From NCBI GenBank assembly GCA_947488625.1, contig CANKZR010000002.1:372001-436000 (forward strand): a stretch of DNA of 64,000 nucleotides, given 5' to 3'. Positions 1 through 7,928 of this stretch are shown piece by piece (the first letter of the stretch is position 1; each line of letters opens with the position of its first letter). Position numbers and translations under genes: made by a program. This stretch comes from an uncultured Sphingomonadaceae bacterium. GTDB taxonomy: Bacteria > Pseudomonadota > Alphaproteobacteria > Sphingomonadales > Sphingomonadaceae. The notes under the pieces are model-generated. The model had not been told where the DNA came from. It saw only the letters and a program-made list of their open reading frames with translations, and searched no databases.

Positions 1-207
1 AATCTGGATAAGAATACCCGCACCATCACCCAGCAGCGGGTCTGCGCCCACCGCGCCACGATGATCGAGATTGGCCAGAATTTCCAGGCCCTGGGTAATG
101 ATATCGTGTGAAGCCGTGCCCTTGATATGGGCAACGAACCCCATGCCGCAGTTGTCGTGCTCGTTTACGGAATCATACAGACCCTGGGTGACGGGATATT
201 CGGTCAA
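1..207 (-). CDS. gltB: Glutamate synthase large subunit, N-terminal part (cut by window edge)
   Basis: This is the 5' end of the large subunit of NADPH glutamate synthase, which with GltD makes glutamate from glutamine and 2-oxoglutarate. The rest of the gene lies left of the window. The start is a TTG (207-205): the nearest upstream ATG runs into a stop after nine codons, and an AGGA lies about 10 bases before the TTG. The encoded N-terminus shows the class II glutamine amidotransferase signature HDNCGMGF. Cys20 should become the N-terminal nucleophile after a short propeptide is removed. [18 protein letters not shown] follows, which is typical of GltB. Identification is firm although only 69 codons are visible. 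Confidence 0.93.
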   Translation of the reverse strand, partial: MTEYPVTQGLYDSVNEHDNCGMGFVAHIKGTASHDIITQGLEILANLDHRGAVGADPLLGDGAGILIQI

Positions 208-245
208 TCTTCAACTTCCTGTGCCGCGTGCATGCTCCGGGCGGA

Positions 246-254
246 AGAATAGCA
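246..254 (-). promoter_or_regulatory. Candidate extended -10 of gltB
   Basis: On the minus strand this reads TGCTATTCT, an extended -10 (TGn plus TATTCT), about 40 bases before the gltB start codon. The shared near-palindrome at 267-282 falls over the expected -35 position, which would suit a repressor. The assignment is by eye only. Confidence 0.4.
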
Positions 255-266
255 CGCCCCGGAACC

Positions 267-282
267 GGTTTCACCGGTAACG
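267..282 (-). promoter_or_regulatory. Candidate operator shared by gltB and ald
   Basis: The plus strand reads GGTTTCACCGGTAACG, a near-palindrome centred on ACCGGT. The identical 16 bases occur in opposite orientation at 37582-37597 in front of ald. The near edges lie 60 bp (gltB) and 61 bp (ald) upstream of the start codons. A CCGGTT next to this copy adds a second half-palindrome. The shape resembles LacI-family operators, but the regulator is not known. Confidence 0.45.
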
Positions 283-411
283 AAACGCGAATCAACAGCC
301 TAAAGCTGCACGAAAATTTCGCGAAGCGCCCTCATGGCGACAGGAAGCAATTTTTGCAAGGTTTGGTGCACCGCAAAATAGCTTCGCGGCGGAAAAGTTC
401 GGGTTTGCGAG

Positions 412-2442
412 TTACTTGCCCATGCGTTGCAAATTCATCAGCGCTTCGCGCAAGGCCCGCTCGTTGTCATCGTTCGAAGGCTTGGCGCGTTCTGCCCGTT
501 GCGCGGGGGCGGTATTGCCCTGCATACGAGGCGGATCGAACGCACGCGATGCAGGCGCCCTGGTCGCCCGGCCGGACTGGTTTGGAAACAGCACCGCAGG
601 CTCGGCGCTGCCTTCTTCAGGCTCCGGTTCGTCGATGCGGACGAATTCCTCGGCGTCGCGCTTGAAAGGATTGATCTGGGCGACTGGTGCTAAGTCCGCA
701 GGTTCGTCCTCTTCGACTTCGCTACTTTCTATAACTGCACCTGCGGTGTGTGATGGGGCCGGCTGATCGAAAGCAGGGCGCGGCGTGGGCTCTGGCTCGC
801 CCTCGCTGGTCAGCGGCAACGTGAAGGATGCGGCGAGGTCGTTGATTTCGTCGTCCTCGTCGTACTCTTCGCCCATGGCGGCGGCGGCGATGCCGGTCAG
901 GGCACCGTAACGCTGGCCCGGAACCGCATCGGTATATCCGGACGAGATGCCGAAACCGGGCTGTGCCGATGCGTCGGCGACCTCGAGAGTTTCTGGCTGA
1001 ACCTGCGAACGTGTCTCCCGCTCGAAGGCCAGGGGCTCGGGCTGTGCTTCGGGCTTCCTGGCGTGATTGCCGAAATAGGCCGCCATCGCCTGCGCGGCTT
1101 CATCCGCTGCGGCGGTATCGAATTCGTCCGGCACCGGCGCTTCTGCCATTTGGGTATGGCTCTCGTCTTCGCCATTTTCTTCCGCGAGTTCGATTGCGGG
1201 CGAAGCCGTCGCGATTCTGCCTGCAGCCTTCTCGGCACTCCATTCACGGTGCTTTTCCAGCGTTGAGCCGAGGCGCTGTACGAGCTGGACGAGGCCATTG
1301 GAATGCGCTTCCGTTTCGTCCGCTTCCACGGCCGCGACAGGAGGGTCCGTGTCCCCGCCAGCATCGGGCGCGAAGTGCTTGTTCTCCATCTCCTCTGCCG
1401 GGTGCGACGATGCTTTGAAAATCTGCTTGTCGGACACACTATCCTCGCTCTCTTCCCCGAACTCGTCTTCCGGGGCGAATTGTCGCTCTTGGTCATGATC
1501 GACGGGCGTGTCGCTCATGGGGTCGCTGTTGTCGGTGCCTTCGTCATGTCGGGCCATGGATGGCGGCGAGAAGGACAAGGGTTCCCCGGCGGTCGCGCAG
1601 GATTCCACCGCCTTGCGATAGCCGACTTCGATTACAGGACGGGCTGAATTTCCGGAGGCGATGAAGTCCTGCCGCTCGTTCCGGGTGGCCTCGACCTGCT
1701 GCGACGTTGGTTCGCCATCGATCAACTCCGAGTCGGAATCGAGGTCGAGTGGCTCTTGCGCATCTCCGGTTTCCTGTTCGAGCTGCCGGGACGTTTCGTC
1801 GTGAAGAGAGGTATCCGAAACAAATTCCTGCCTTGCTGGCGCGGCTTCCGGTTCGGCGTTCTCGTCCACCTCCTGGTTCTCTTCCACCAGCGCATATTCT
1901 TCATCCGTCGCATATGCATCGGCATCATGCGGCTCTTCGCAAGCGCCGGGAAGTGGAGCGATGTTGAGGTAGTCGCTTGGACCTTCCTCTTCGGTAACCG
2001 CCAGCGCACGTCGGCGACCGGAAGGCTGGGGGAAAGCGTCGTGGTTATCGATATCGTATTCGCCGATGTCCTGAGAGGGATCGAGCGGTTTGCGATGGTT
2101 GTCGGCAGAGATGCCGATCTGCTTCTGCTTTGGTTTTGCCAACCGCTTTGCCAGGATCAGGCCCAGCAGCGCGCCAAAGGCAGTCGCGACCAGCGCCACC
2201 AGCGCCTGTGCCGTGAAGCCGAGCGGCGGGGCGGCCATCGGCAGCACGGAGGCAAGGCCGATAGCGAGAACCATGCGCTCAAGCAGCGCAAGCGGCACGA
2301 TGAGGCTGCCGATCCCCAGCAAGGCGGCAAACCACAATGCCACGATCCATGGGAAGGCGGGATCTGCTGTTATGGGCGGCTTGCCCGCTTTCGCGGCGGG
2401 CGCCTGCGCCATCACTTCAAAATGATCTGGGCTCGTTGCCAC
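412..2442 (-). CDS. Large acidic membrane-anchored protein, unknown function
   Basis: I do not recognise a family for this 676-residue protein. The N-terminal 100 residues hold three hydrophobic stretches (about 30-50, 56-73 and 76-98) ending in a positive KRLAKPKQKQ patch, which suggests an inner-membrane anchor. The remaining 570 residues are very rich in Glu, Asp, Ala and Pro, look disordered, and end in a short basic/amphipathic tail (ERALREALMNLQRMGK). The start is a GTG at 2442 with AGGAT seven bases upstream; an ATG at 2412 is the alternative. It lies between gltB and the glycosyltransferase on the same strand, with no obvious functional link. A scaffold or interaction hub role would be guesswork. 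Confidence 0.7.
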   Translation of the reverse strand: MATSPDHFEVMAQAPAAKAGKPPITADPAFPWIVALWFAALLGIGSLIVPLALLERMVLAIGLASVLPMAAPPLGFTAQALVALVATAFGALLGLILAKRLAKPKQKQIGISADNHRKPLDPSQDIGEYDIDNHDAFPQPSGRRRALAVTEEEGPSDYLNIAPLPGACEEPHDADAYATDEEYALVEENQEVDENAEPEAAPARQEFVSDTSLHDETSRQLEQETGDAQEPLDLDSDSELIDGEPTSQQVEATRNERQDFIASGNSARPVIEVGYRKAVESCATAGEPLSFSPPSMARHDEGTDNSDPMSDTPVDHDQERQFAPEDEFGEESEDSVSDKQIFKASSHPAEEMENKHFAPDAGGDTDPPVAAVEADETEAHSNGLVQLVQRLGSTLEKHREWSAEKAAGRIATASPAIELAEENGEDESHTQMAEAPVPDEFDTAAADEAAQAMAAYFGNHARKPEAQPEPLAFERETRSQVQPETLEVADASAQPGFGISSGYTDAVPGQRYGALTGIAAAAMGEEYDEDDEINDLAASFTLPLTSEGEPEPTPRPAFDQPAPSHTAGAVIESSEVEEDEPADLAPVAQINPFKRDAEEFVRIDEPEPEEGSAEPAVLFPNQSGRATRAPASRAFDPPRMQGNTAPAQRAERAKPSNDDNERALREALMNLQRMGK

Positions 2443-2492
2443 GTGCCAATCCTGTTCCTGCGCCGCTTGGGGTTCCCGCTATCGCAGCCAGG

Positions 2493-3722
2493 TCAGGCAG
2501 CGGCGGACGTACGGCCATCGTCGGATTCGCCTAGCAGGCGAAGGTAAACGACCTGATAACGCTGTGCGTTGCTGGCCCAGTCATGGCGGGTGCGAACATG
2601 CTGCCGGGCAGCGGCGCGGATCGCATCCCAATCGTCTTTCCTGTCGACCAGATCGGCCAGCGCAGCAGCGCAGGCCGCGGGATCGTCCGGCGCGAACAGA
2701 ACGCCGGTTTCGCCGTCGCGAATGAGCTCGCGGTGCCCGCCCACGTCGCTGGCGGCCACCAGTTGCATCTGGGCATTGGCTTCCAGCGGCTTCAAAGGGG
2801 TGACGAGATCGGTCAGCCGGCTCTTTTTACGGGGATAGGCCATGATGTCGGTAAGGGCGTAGTATCGTTCCACTTCCCCATGAGGAACGCGGCCGGTGAA
2901 GTGGATGCGATTCGCGACCGGCGATGCGGCGGCCTGCGCGCGCAGACTTTCGTCCATCGGGCCGCCCCCCACCAGCAGCAGGTGCGCACCCGCGTGGCGC
3001 CGCACCAGCATGGGCATGGCGGCGATCAGATCGTCCAGCCCCTCGTAATCGTAGAAGCTCCCGATAAACCCGATCACCGGCCCTTCGGTAATGCCGAGCT
3101 CTTGTGCCAGCGCCTCGTCGCGAGAGGCTGGCTCTCCGAATGTCGTCAGGTCTACGCCATTGGGCATTATGCCGATCTTTTCCGGCGCAAAGCCGCGCGA
3201 CACCAGATCGTCCTTCAGCCCGTGGCAAATCGTCACCACTGCGTCCGCCCCGCGCACGGCAAGGTTTTCCAGCTGGCGGGTAAAACGGTATTTCAGCGAC
3301 CCTTCCCGGCCCGAAAGGTTGCCCACGGCGGCATCTTCCCAGAAGGCTCGTATCTCGTAGACTACCGGAATGCCCAGGCGTTTACCGGCGCGGATCGCGG
3401 TAAGACCATCCAGAGCAGGCGAATGGGCATGCAGGACGTCGGGCCGCCATTCATCGGCTAGGGCGACGATGGCATCGGTCAGCGCCTGCACTTCGCGCCA
3501 TTCCCTTATGCCCGAAGGCCCCGTGGATTGCCCCGGCGTGCGATGAAAGGTCAGCCCGTCGACAATCTCTGTGGAAGGGCCGGGTTCGACATGCCGCTCC
3601 CCGGTGATGCCGCGCACCTCCAGCCCCATACCCTGCTGTGCACGTAAGATGGCGCGGGTGCGGAAGGTATAGCCGCTGTGCATCGGCAGCGAGTGATCGA
3701 GTATGTGCAGTATGCGTGTCAT
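2493..3722 (-). CDS. Group 4 glycosyltransferase, exosortase-A-system type
   Basis: A 409-residue GT-B glycosyltransferase of family 4. The N-terminus (MTRILHILDHSLPMHSGYTF) is characteristic of the PEP-CTERM/exosortase A-associated glycosyltransferases (TIGR04063-like). The donor-binding half carries the usual GT4 run: IGFIGSFYDYEGLDDL near residue 220, then PLKPLEANAQMQLVAASDVGG near 315-335, where GT4 enzymes hold the E-x7-E region. It probably transfers a sugar at the cytoplasmic face during exopolysaccharide or O-glycan assembly. It is divergent from the 51-residue peptide and ligase at 3829-5368, which supports a shared surface-glycan role. No exosortase gene is visible in the window. 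Confidence 0.85.
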   Translation of the reverse strand: MTRILHILDHSLPMHSGYTFRTRAILRAQQGMGLEVRGITGERHVEPGPSTEIVDGLTFHRTPGQSTGPSGIREWREVQALTDAIVALADEWRPDVLHAHSPALDGLTAIRAGKRLGIPVVYEIRAFWEDAAVGNLSGREGSLKYRFTRQLENLAVRGADAVVTICHGLKDDLVSRGFAPEKIGIMPNGVDLTTFGEPASRDEALAQELGITEGPVIGFIGSFYDYEGLDDLIAAMPMLVRRHAGAHLLLVGGGPMDESLRAQAAASPVANRIHFTGRVPHGEVERYYALTDIMAYPRKKSRLTDLVTPLKPLEANAQMQLVAASDVGGHRELIRDGETGVLFAPDDPAACAAALADLVDRKDDWDAIRAAARQHVRTRHDWASNAQRYQVVYLRLLGESDDGRTSAAA

Positions 3723-3828
3723 CGGTCCATTGCCTGTCTTCGAAGCAGACCTTTGCCAGAACAGGCTTAACGGCGCGTCAACGGGTTGGTCCTAGAGCCT
3801 AGGCTTCGTACGCGAGGACGCTTTACCG

Positions 3829-3984
3829 GTGATCGACTATTTCTCCATTGCGCTGACGCACGGGCTTATCCTGCTTGCCTGCTGGCGCCTGCTGTCGTGC
3901 GACGCGCTGGATGAAGAGGGTGGCGAAAAGCTGCAGGCAGACAAGCCGTGGCTGAAAAACCGGGACACCGCGAAGGATGCGTGA
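3829..3984 (+). CDS. 51-residue membrane peptide preceding the O-glycosylation ligase
   Basis: A short frame starting at GTG 3829, with GAGGA about 10 bases upstream, encodes 51 residues. Residues 6-22 are hydrophobic (SIALTHGLILLACWRLL), and a charged tail (DALDEEGGEKLQADKPWLKN) follows. Its stop overlaps the ATG of the next gene by 8 bases, which suggests translational coupling. No other plausible gene fills the gap between the divergent glycosyltransferase and the ligase. I know no named family. It may be a small partner or stabiliser of the ligase; that is inference from position only. Confidence 0.6.
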   Translation: MIDYFSIALTHGLILLACWRLLSCDALDEEGGEKLQADKPWLKNRDTAKDA

Positions 3985-5368
3985 TCTCGTCCTTCTGGCC
4001 TTCATTGCGGCCGTGGTGGCGATGGGATTTCGTCGTCCGTTCCTGTGGGTGCTACTGTACATCTACGTCGATATCGTGGCTCCGCAGAAAGTGGGTTATG
4101 GCATCATCACCAGCATTTCGCTTTCGATGCTGTGCTTCATCGCGGCATTCGCCGGATACATATTGCTCGACACCAAGAAGGGCAGCCGGTTTACCCTGCG
4201 GCAGGGGCTGATCGTCACGCTGTTGCTATGGTGCGGCTATACGACGCTTACCGCCGATTTCCCCGAACCCGCGGCGGAGAAGTGGGACTGGGTCTGGAAA
4301 AGCCTGGTGTTTGCCGCCTTTCTGCCGCTGACCTTGCGCACCAAGCTGCGGCTGGAGGCAGCCGCGCTGGTGATGGTGCTTTCGGCAGCCTCGATCATCA
4401 TATCTGCCGGTATCAAGACCGTGCTGTCGGGCGGGGGATACGGCACGCTTGTATCCCTGGTACAGGACAATTCCGGCCTTTACGAAGGGTCGACCCTTTC
4501 CACTGTCGCCGTCGCCATGATTCCGCTGATCATCTGGGTGGCGCGGCACGGTACCATATTCAAGGAACGTAAGGCTGCGATGCTGTTCGCCGCAGCGCTT
4601 GTCTTTGCCGCCCTGCTGGTACCCATCGGCACGCAAACGCGCACGGGACTGATCTGTATAGCGGTGCTGGGCGTACTGCTGATGCGCACCGCGCGGTACC
4701 GGTTCGTCTATGCCGGGCTGGCGGGGCTGGGCCTGCTGGTGGCGCTGCCGTTCCTGCCGGCAAGTTATACAGAGCGCATGACCACCATCACCGAATACCA
4801 GGCGGACGAAAGCGCTTCCACCCGCGTGGCGGTATGGCGCTGGACGCTGGATTACGTGCAGGAGAACCCGCTTGGCGGCGGCTTCGATGCCTTCCTTGGC
4901 AACAGTTTTACCTACGATATGCGCCAGACCGTCGAAGTGGGGAACACCGAGACCGTGGTCTATCAGGAAGTGACCGACGAGGGCCGCGCCTACCATTCGG
5001 CCTTTTTCGAGGTGCTGGGGGAGCAAGGCTACCCCGGCTTCGCGATCTGGGCCATCCTGCAGGGCCTGGGCCTGTTGCACATGGAGCGCATCCGCCGCCG
5101 CTACAGGAACAGCGAAGACCCGGAGGAAAGTCGCTGGCACGCCCTGGCCACCGCGCTGCAGAATGGACAGGCGGTCTATCTCGTCGGCGCCCTGTTCGTG
5201 GGCGTGGGATACCAGCCGTTCATGTTCATGCTGCTTGGCCTGCAGATCGCTTTCTACAGCCTGATGAAACGTGATTGGACGGTCAAGACCGCACAAGCCC
5301 GCCCCTGGCTGGAGGATCGGATGCGCGAGAATGCTGGCAGGGGTGCGACCACGGGCGCGGCCACGTGA
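3977..5368 (+). CDS. Putative O-glycosylation ligase, exosortase-A-associated (Wzy/WaaL-like)
   Basis: A 463-residue polytopic inner-membrane protein with about ten hydrophobic segments. The start (MRDLVLLAFIAAVVAMGFRR, then PFLWVLLYIYVDIVAPQ) matches the TIGR03097 O-glycosylation ligase family. A long periplasmic loop between about residues 265 and 345 carries the STRVAVWRWTLDYVQENPLGG region typical of O-antigen ligase/polymerase proteins. It likely joins or polymerises lipid-linked glycan on the periplasmic side. It overlaps the 51-residue gene upstream and is followed 32 bases later by an acyltransferase that could decorate the same glycan. Confidence 0.85.
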   Translation: MRDLVLLAFIAAVVAMGFRRPFLWVLLYIYVDIVAPQKVGYGIITSISLSMLCFIAAFAGYILLDTKKGSRFTLRQGLIVTLLLWCGYTTLTADFPEPAAEKWDWVWKSLVFAAFLPLTLRTKLRLEAAALVMVLSAASIIISAGIKTVLSGGGYGTLVSLVQDNSGLYEGSTLSTVAVAMIPLIIWVARHGTIFKERKAAMLFAAALVFAALLVPIGTQTRTGLICIAVLGVLLMRTARYRFVYAGLAGLGLLVALPFLPASYTERMTTITEYQADESASTRVAVWRWTLDYVQENPLGGGFDAFLGNSFTYDMRQTVEVGNTETVVYQEVTDEGRAYHSAFFEVLGEQGYPGFAIWAILQGLGLLHMERIRRRYRNSEDPEESRWHALATALQNGQAVYLVGALFVGVGYQPFMFMLLGLQIAFYSLMKRDWTVKTAQARPWLEDRMRENAGRGATTGAAT

Positions 5369-5400
5369 TAGCGCCACCCATCCCTCCGCAAAGAGAACGA

Positions 5401-6474
5401 ATGCCGCACCTTGCCGCCCTTACGGGTCTGCGCGGGATCGCGGCGTGGCTGGTGGTGTTCTATCACGCCAGGCGCTCGCTCACCGCCTGGATGCCGGAAA
5501 TCAGTATTGCGATCGCCGCCAAGGGATACCTGGCGGTGGACCTGTTCTTCATGCTGTCCGGCTTCGTCATGTGGCTGAATTATGGATCGCGCCTTCGCGA
5601 GCAGGGTCTGGCGGGGGCACCCGCCTTCTGGTGGCGTCGCCTCGCCCGGATATGGCCGCTGCATGCAGCCGTGCTGGGCGCGCTGGCGGTGTTTGCACTG
5701 GCATTGCTGGCGACGGGGCGAGACATGGCGAATTACCCGCTGTCGGAATTGCCGCTGCATGTGCTGCTGGTGCAGAACTGGGGCCTGACACCAGACCTTG
5801 CGTGGAACCATCCCGCGTGGTCCATCAGCACGGAGCTTGGCGCGTACCTGCTGTTCCCGTTGGCCGTAGCCGCGGTGCGCTGGGAAGCCATGCGGCCTCT
5901 CGCGCTGCTGACCGGTATCGGCCTGGCCGTGCTGTTGCTGCACGGCATATTCACGATCGCGGGAGCCGGGACGCTGGGCGAGCAGATTGCAAGGCTGGGG
6001 CTGCTGCGTTGCATCATCGAGTTCGGCATAGGCATGATGGTGGCAAACCTGTGGCTGGCGTGGCGAGGCAGACGCGTCATCGCCCCGGTATGCGGCTTGG
6101 TTGCCGCCATGGCCCTCGCTATGATGATCCTGGCCGGACTGCCCGAAACGTTAATGTTGCCCCTGGCCCTGGCCGCGATGCTGCTGGCGCTGGCCATGGA
6201 TAGCGGTCCGGTCGCACGGTTACTCGCCGCGCGCCCCCTCGTGTGGCTGGGGGACATCAGCTATGCGACCTACCTGGTGCATTTCCCCTTGCTTATTGCC
6301 CTTAAGCTGGTGGCGGTGGGCGACGACTTGCAGATCGCCCCCGGCGCCTTCGCAGCCTATCTGCTGGTGCTGCTGGTGCTGTCAGGCATGCTCTATCGCT
6401 GGCTGGAGCGGCCGGCCCAGAGATATCTCAATGCCCAGACACCGTTCGAGAAGCGCGAACCGGTTGCCGGTTAG
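5401..6474 (+). CDS. Acyltransferase 3 family membrane protein
   Basis: A 357-residue integral membrane O-acyltransferase of the OafA/acyltransferase 3 type. The N-terminus MPHLAALTGLRGIAAWLVVF followed by YHA contains the conserved LRGIA and catalytic-site His. VDLFFMLSGFVM and the SISTELGAYLLFPL region are also typical. About ten membrane segments follow, ending in a basic tail. The ATG at 5401 is chosen because homology begins there and AAAGAGAA precedes it; the frame stays open upstream but overlaps the ligase gene. It probably acetylates or otherwise acylates a surface glycan made by the neighbouring enzymes. Confidence 0.82.
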   Translation: MPHLAALTGLRGIAAWLVVFYHARRSLTAWMPEISIAIAAKGYLAVDLFFMLSGFVMWLNYGSRLREQGLAGAPAFWWRRLARIWPLHAAVLGALAVFALALLATGRDMANYPLSELPLHVLLVQNWGLTPDLAWNHPAWSISTELGAYLLFPLAVAAVRWEAMRPLALLTGIGLAVLLLHGIFTIAGAGTLGEQIARLGLLRCIIEFGIGMMVANLWLAWRGRRVIAPVCGLVAAMALAMMILAGLPETLMLPLALAAMLLALAMDSGPVARLLAARPLVWLGDISYATYLVHFPLLIALKLVAVGDDLQIAPGAFAAYLLVLLVLSGMLYRWLERPAQRYLNAQTPFEKREPVAG

Positions 6475-6490
6475 GCAGTCATGGCCTGGT

Positions 6491-7720
6491 TCAGGAAACG
6501 GATGGATTGCTCCGCATCCATTCCTCGACGACAGGAGCGATCTGCTCGCGCCATTTGCTGCCGTTGAAGATGCCGTAATGCCCGACCTTGGGCGCCATGT
6601 AGTACTTTTTCTTCGCCGATGGCAGATGCTCTGCCAGGTCCAGCGCGGCGCGCGTCTGGCCAAGGCCGGAAATATCGTCGTTCTCACCTTCGATGGCCAG
6701 CAACGCGGTATCGCGAATGGCATCGGGGTCGATGGCCTTTCCTCGGTGCACGAATTCGCCCTTGGGTAGCGAGTGCTCCTGAAACACGTGGTGGATCGTC
6801 TGAAGGTAGAACTCTTCCGTCATGTCGCAGACAGAAAGGTACTCGTCGTAGAATCCCTTGGTACGGTCGGCACTGTCCTGATCGCCCACGGTCATGTGTT
6901 TGAACATCTCGTAATGGCTCATCATGTGATCTGACAGGTTCATCGAGATGAACCCTGCCAGTTGCAGGAATCCCGGATAGACCCTGCGACCCGCCCCCGG
7001 ATAATTGAGCGGGACGGTGGCGATCACGTTGTTCTCGAACCAGCTCAGCGGCTTGTCCATGGCAAGGTCATTCACGCTGGTGGGGCTGGCGCGGGTATCG
7101 ATCGGCCCGCCCATCATGGCGAGCGATGCCGGTCGGCATTCGTCCTTGTTCGAAGCCATGATGGCCGTCGCGGCGAAGGCCGGGACCGAAGGCTGACATA
7201 CGGCCAGAACATGCGTGTCCGGTCCGATGAACTGCAGAAACTCGATCAGGTAGTCGATGTAGTCATCAAGGTCGAAATGCCCTTCGGACACCGGCACCTG
7301 CCGGGCATCGGCCCAGTCGGTTATCCAAACCTGCTGGTTTTCCACCATGCGCTGCACCGTACCGCGCAGCAATGTGGCATAGTGCCCGCTGATGGGCGCC
7401 ACGATCAGGAGCTTGGGCGCATCGTCGGGCAAGCCGTCACGCGTGAAGCGACGCAGGTTGCCGAACGGCTTTTCCAGCACCACGCTCTCGCTGACGTAGT
7501 GGGTCTTTCCGTCTTTCTCGACCGGCTGGATATCGAATTCGGGCTTGCCGCGCTCTTCATAAAGATGCGCAAAAACCTTGAGCGCGGAAGCGATGGACGG
7601 CCCCAAACCCATATAACCGAGCGGCAGAGCGGGATTGTCGAGCAGTCGCGCCCCGACCGAAGCCCAGTTGCTGGCCGTGCCGAGCATGGCGCGCTGCATT
7701 TCATAGGCGGAATAAAGCAC
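6491..7720 (-). CDS. phaZ: Intracellular polyhydroxybutyrate depolymerase
   Basis: A 409-residue alpha/beta hydrolase that mobilises intracellular polyhydroxyalkanoate granules. The start is a GTG at 7720 (VLYSAYEMQRAMLG), with AGGGGA seven bases upstream. This N-terminus is typical of i-PHB depolymerases, whereas the longer frame upstream has no family likeness. The nucleophile sits in LAVCQPSVPAFA with Cys175 in place of the usual Ser, as in the Ralstonia-type enzymes. A C-terminal His lies in APKVGHYGIFNGSKW. It faces the ABC exporter across a 208-bp divergent region that contains TTGC/GCAA repeats which could bind a PhaR-type regulator. Confidence 0.92.
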   Translation of the reverse strand: MLYSAYEMQRAMLGTASNWASVGARLLDNPALPLGYMGLGPSIASALKVFAHLYEERGKPEFDIQPVEKDGKTHYVSESVVLEKPFGNLRRFTRDGLPDDAPKLLIVAPISGHYATLLRGTVQRMVENQQVWITDWADARQVPVSEGHFDLDDYIDYLIEFLQFIGPDTHVLAVCQPSVPAFAATAIMASNKDECRPASLAMMGGPIDTRASPTSVNDLAMDKPLSWFENNVIATVPLNYPGAGRRVYPGFLQLAGFISMNLSDHMMSHYEMFKHMTVGDQDSADRTKGFYDEYLSVCDMTEEFYLQTIHHVFQEHSLPKGEFVHRGKAIDPDAIRDTALLAIEGENDDISGLGQTRAALDLAEHLPSAKKKYYMAPKVGHYGIFNGSKWREQIAPVVEEWMRSNPSVS

Positions 7721-7814
7721 TGTTGCGTCCCCTGCGTGGCGCCTGTTTCCAAGCGCAGTTGGATCGGGCGGCGTTCGCCGCATTGCCCGTGTATAAGACG
7801 AAAGATGGCCACTA

Positions 7815-7838
7815 TTGCGCAATGTTGCAATGCGGCAA
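7815..7838. promoter_or_regulatory. TTGC/GCAA cluster in the phaZ - exporter divergent region
   Basis: Within 24 bases there is a perfect TTGCGCAA (7815-7822), a TTGCAA (7825-7830) and a further GCAA (7835-7838). PhaR-type regulators of granule genes bind TTGC/GCAA-like dyads, so a role at phaZ is possible. Random occurrence cannot be excluded for such short units. Confidence 0.25.
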
Positions 7839-7928
7839 AGGCGAAAAACTCTCGCCGGGGCCATTCTGCGCACAGTGGGGAAAGGGTGCTTCAAAGGTTT
7901 GGAGGTTTGGTCTAGTGCCCCTGCAACC

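Noticed and set aside
5275-5400. Longer start for the acyltransferase 3 gene
   Set aside because: It overlaps the ligase gene out of frame, while the family N-terminus and a purine-rich site fit ATG 5401.
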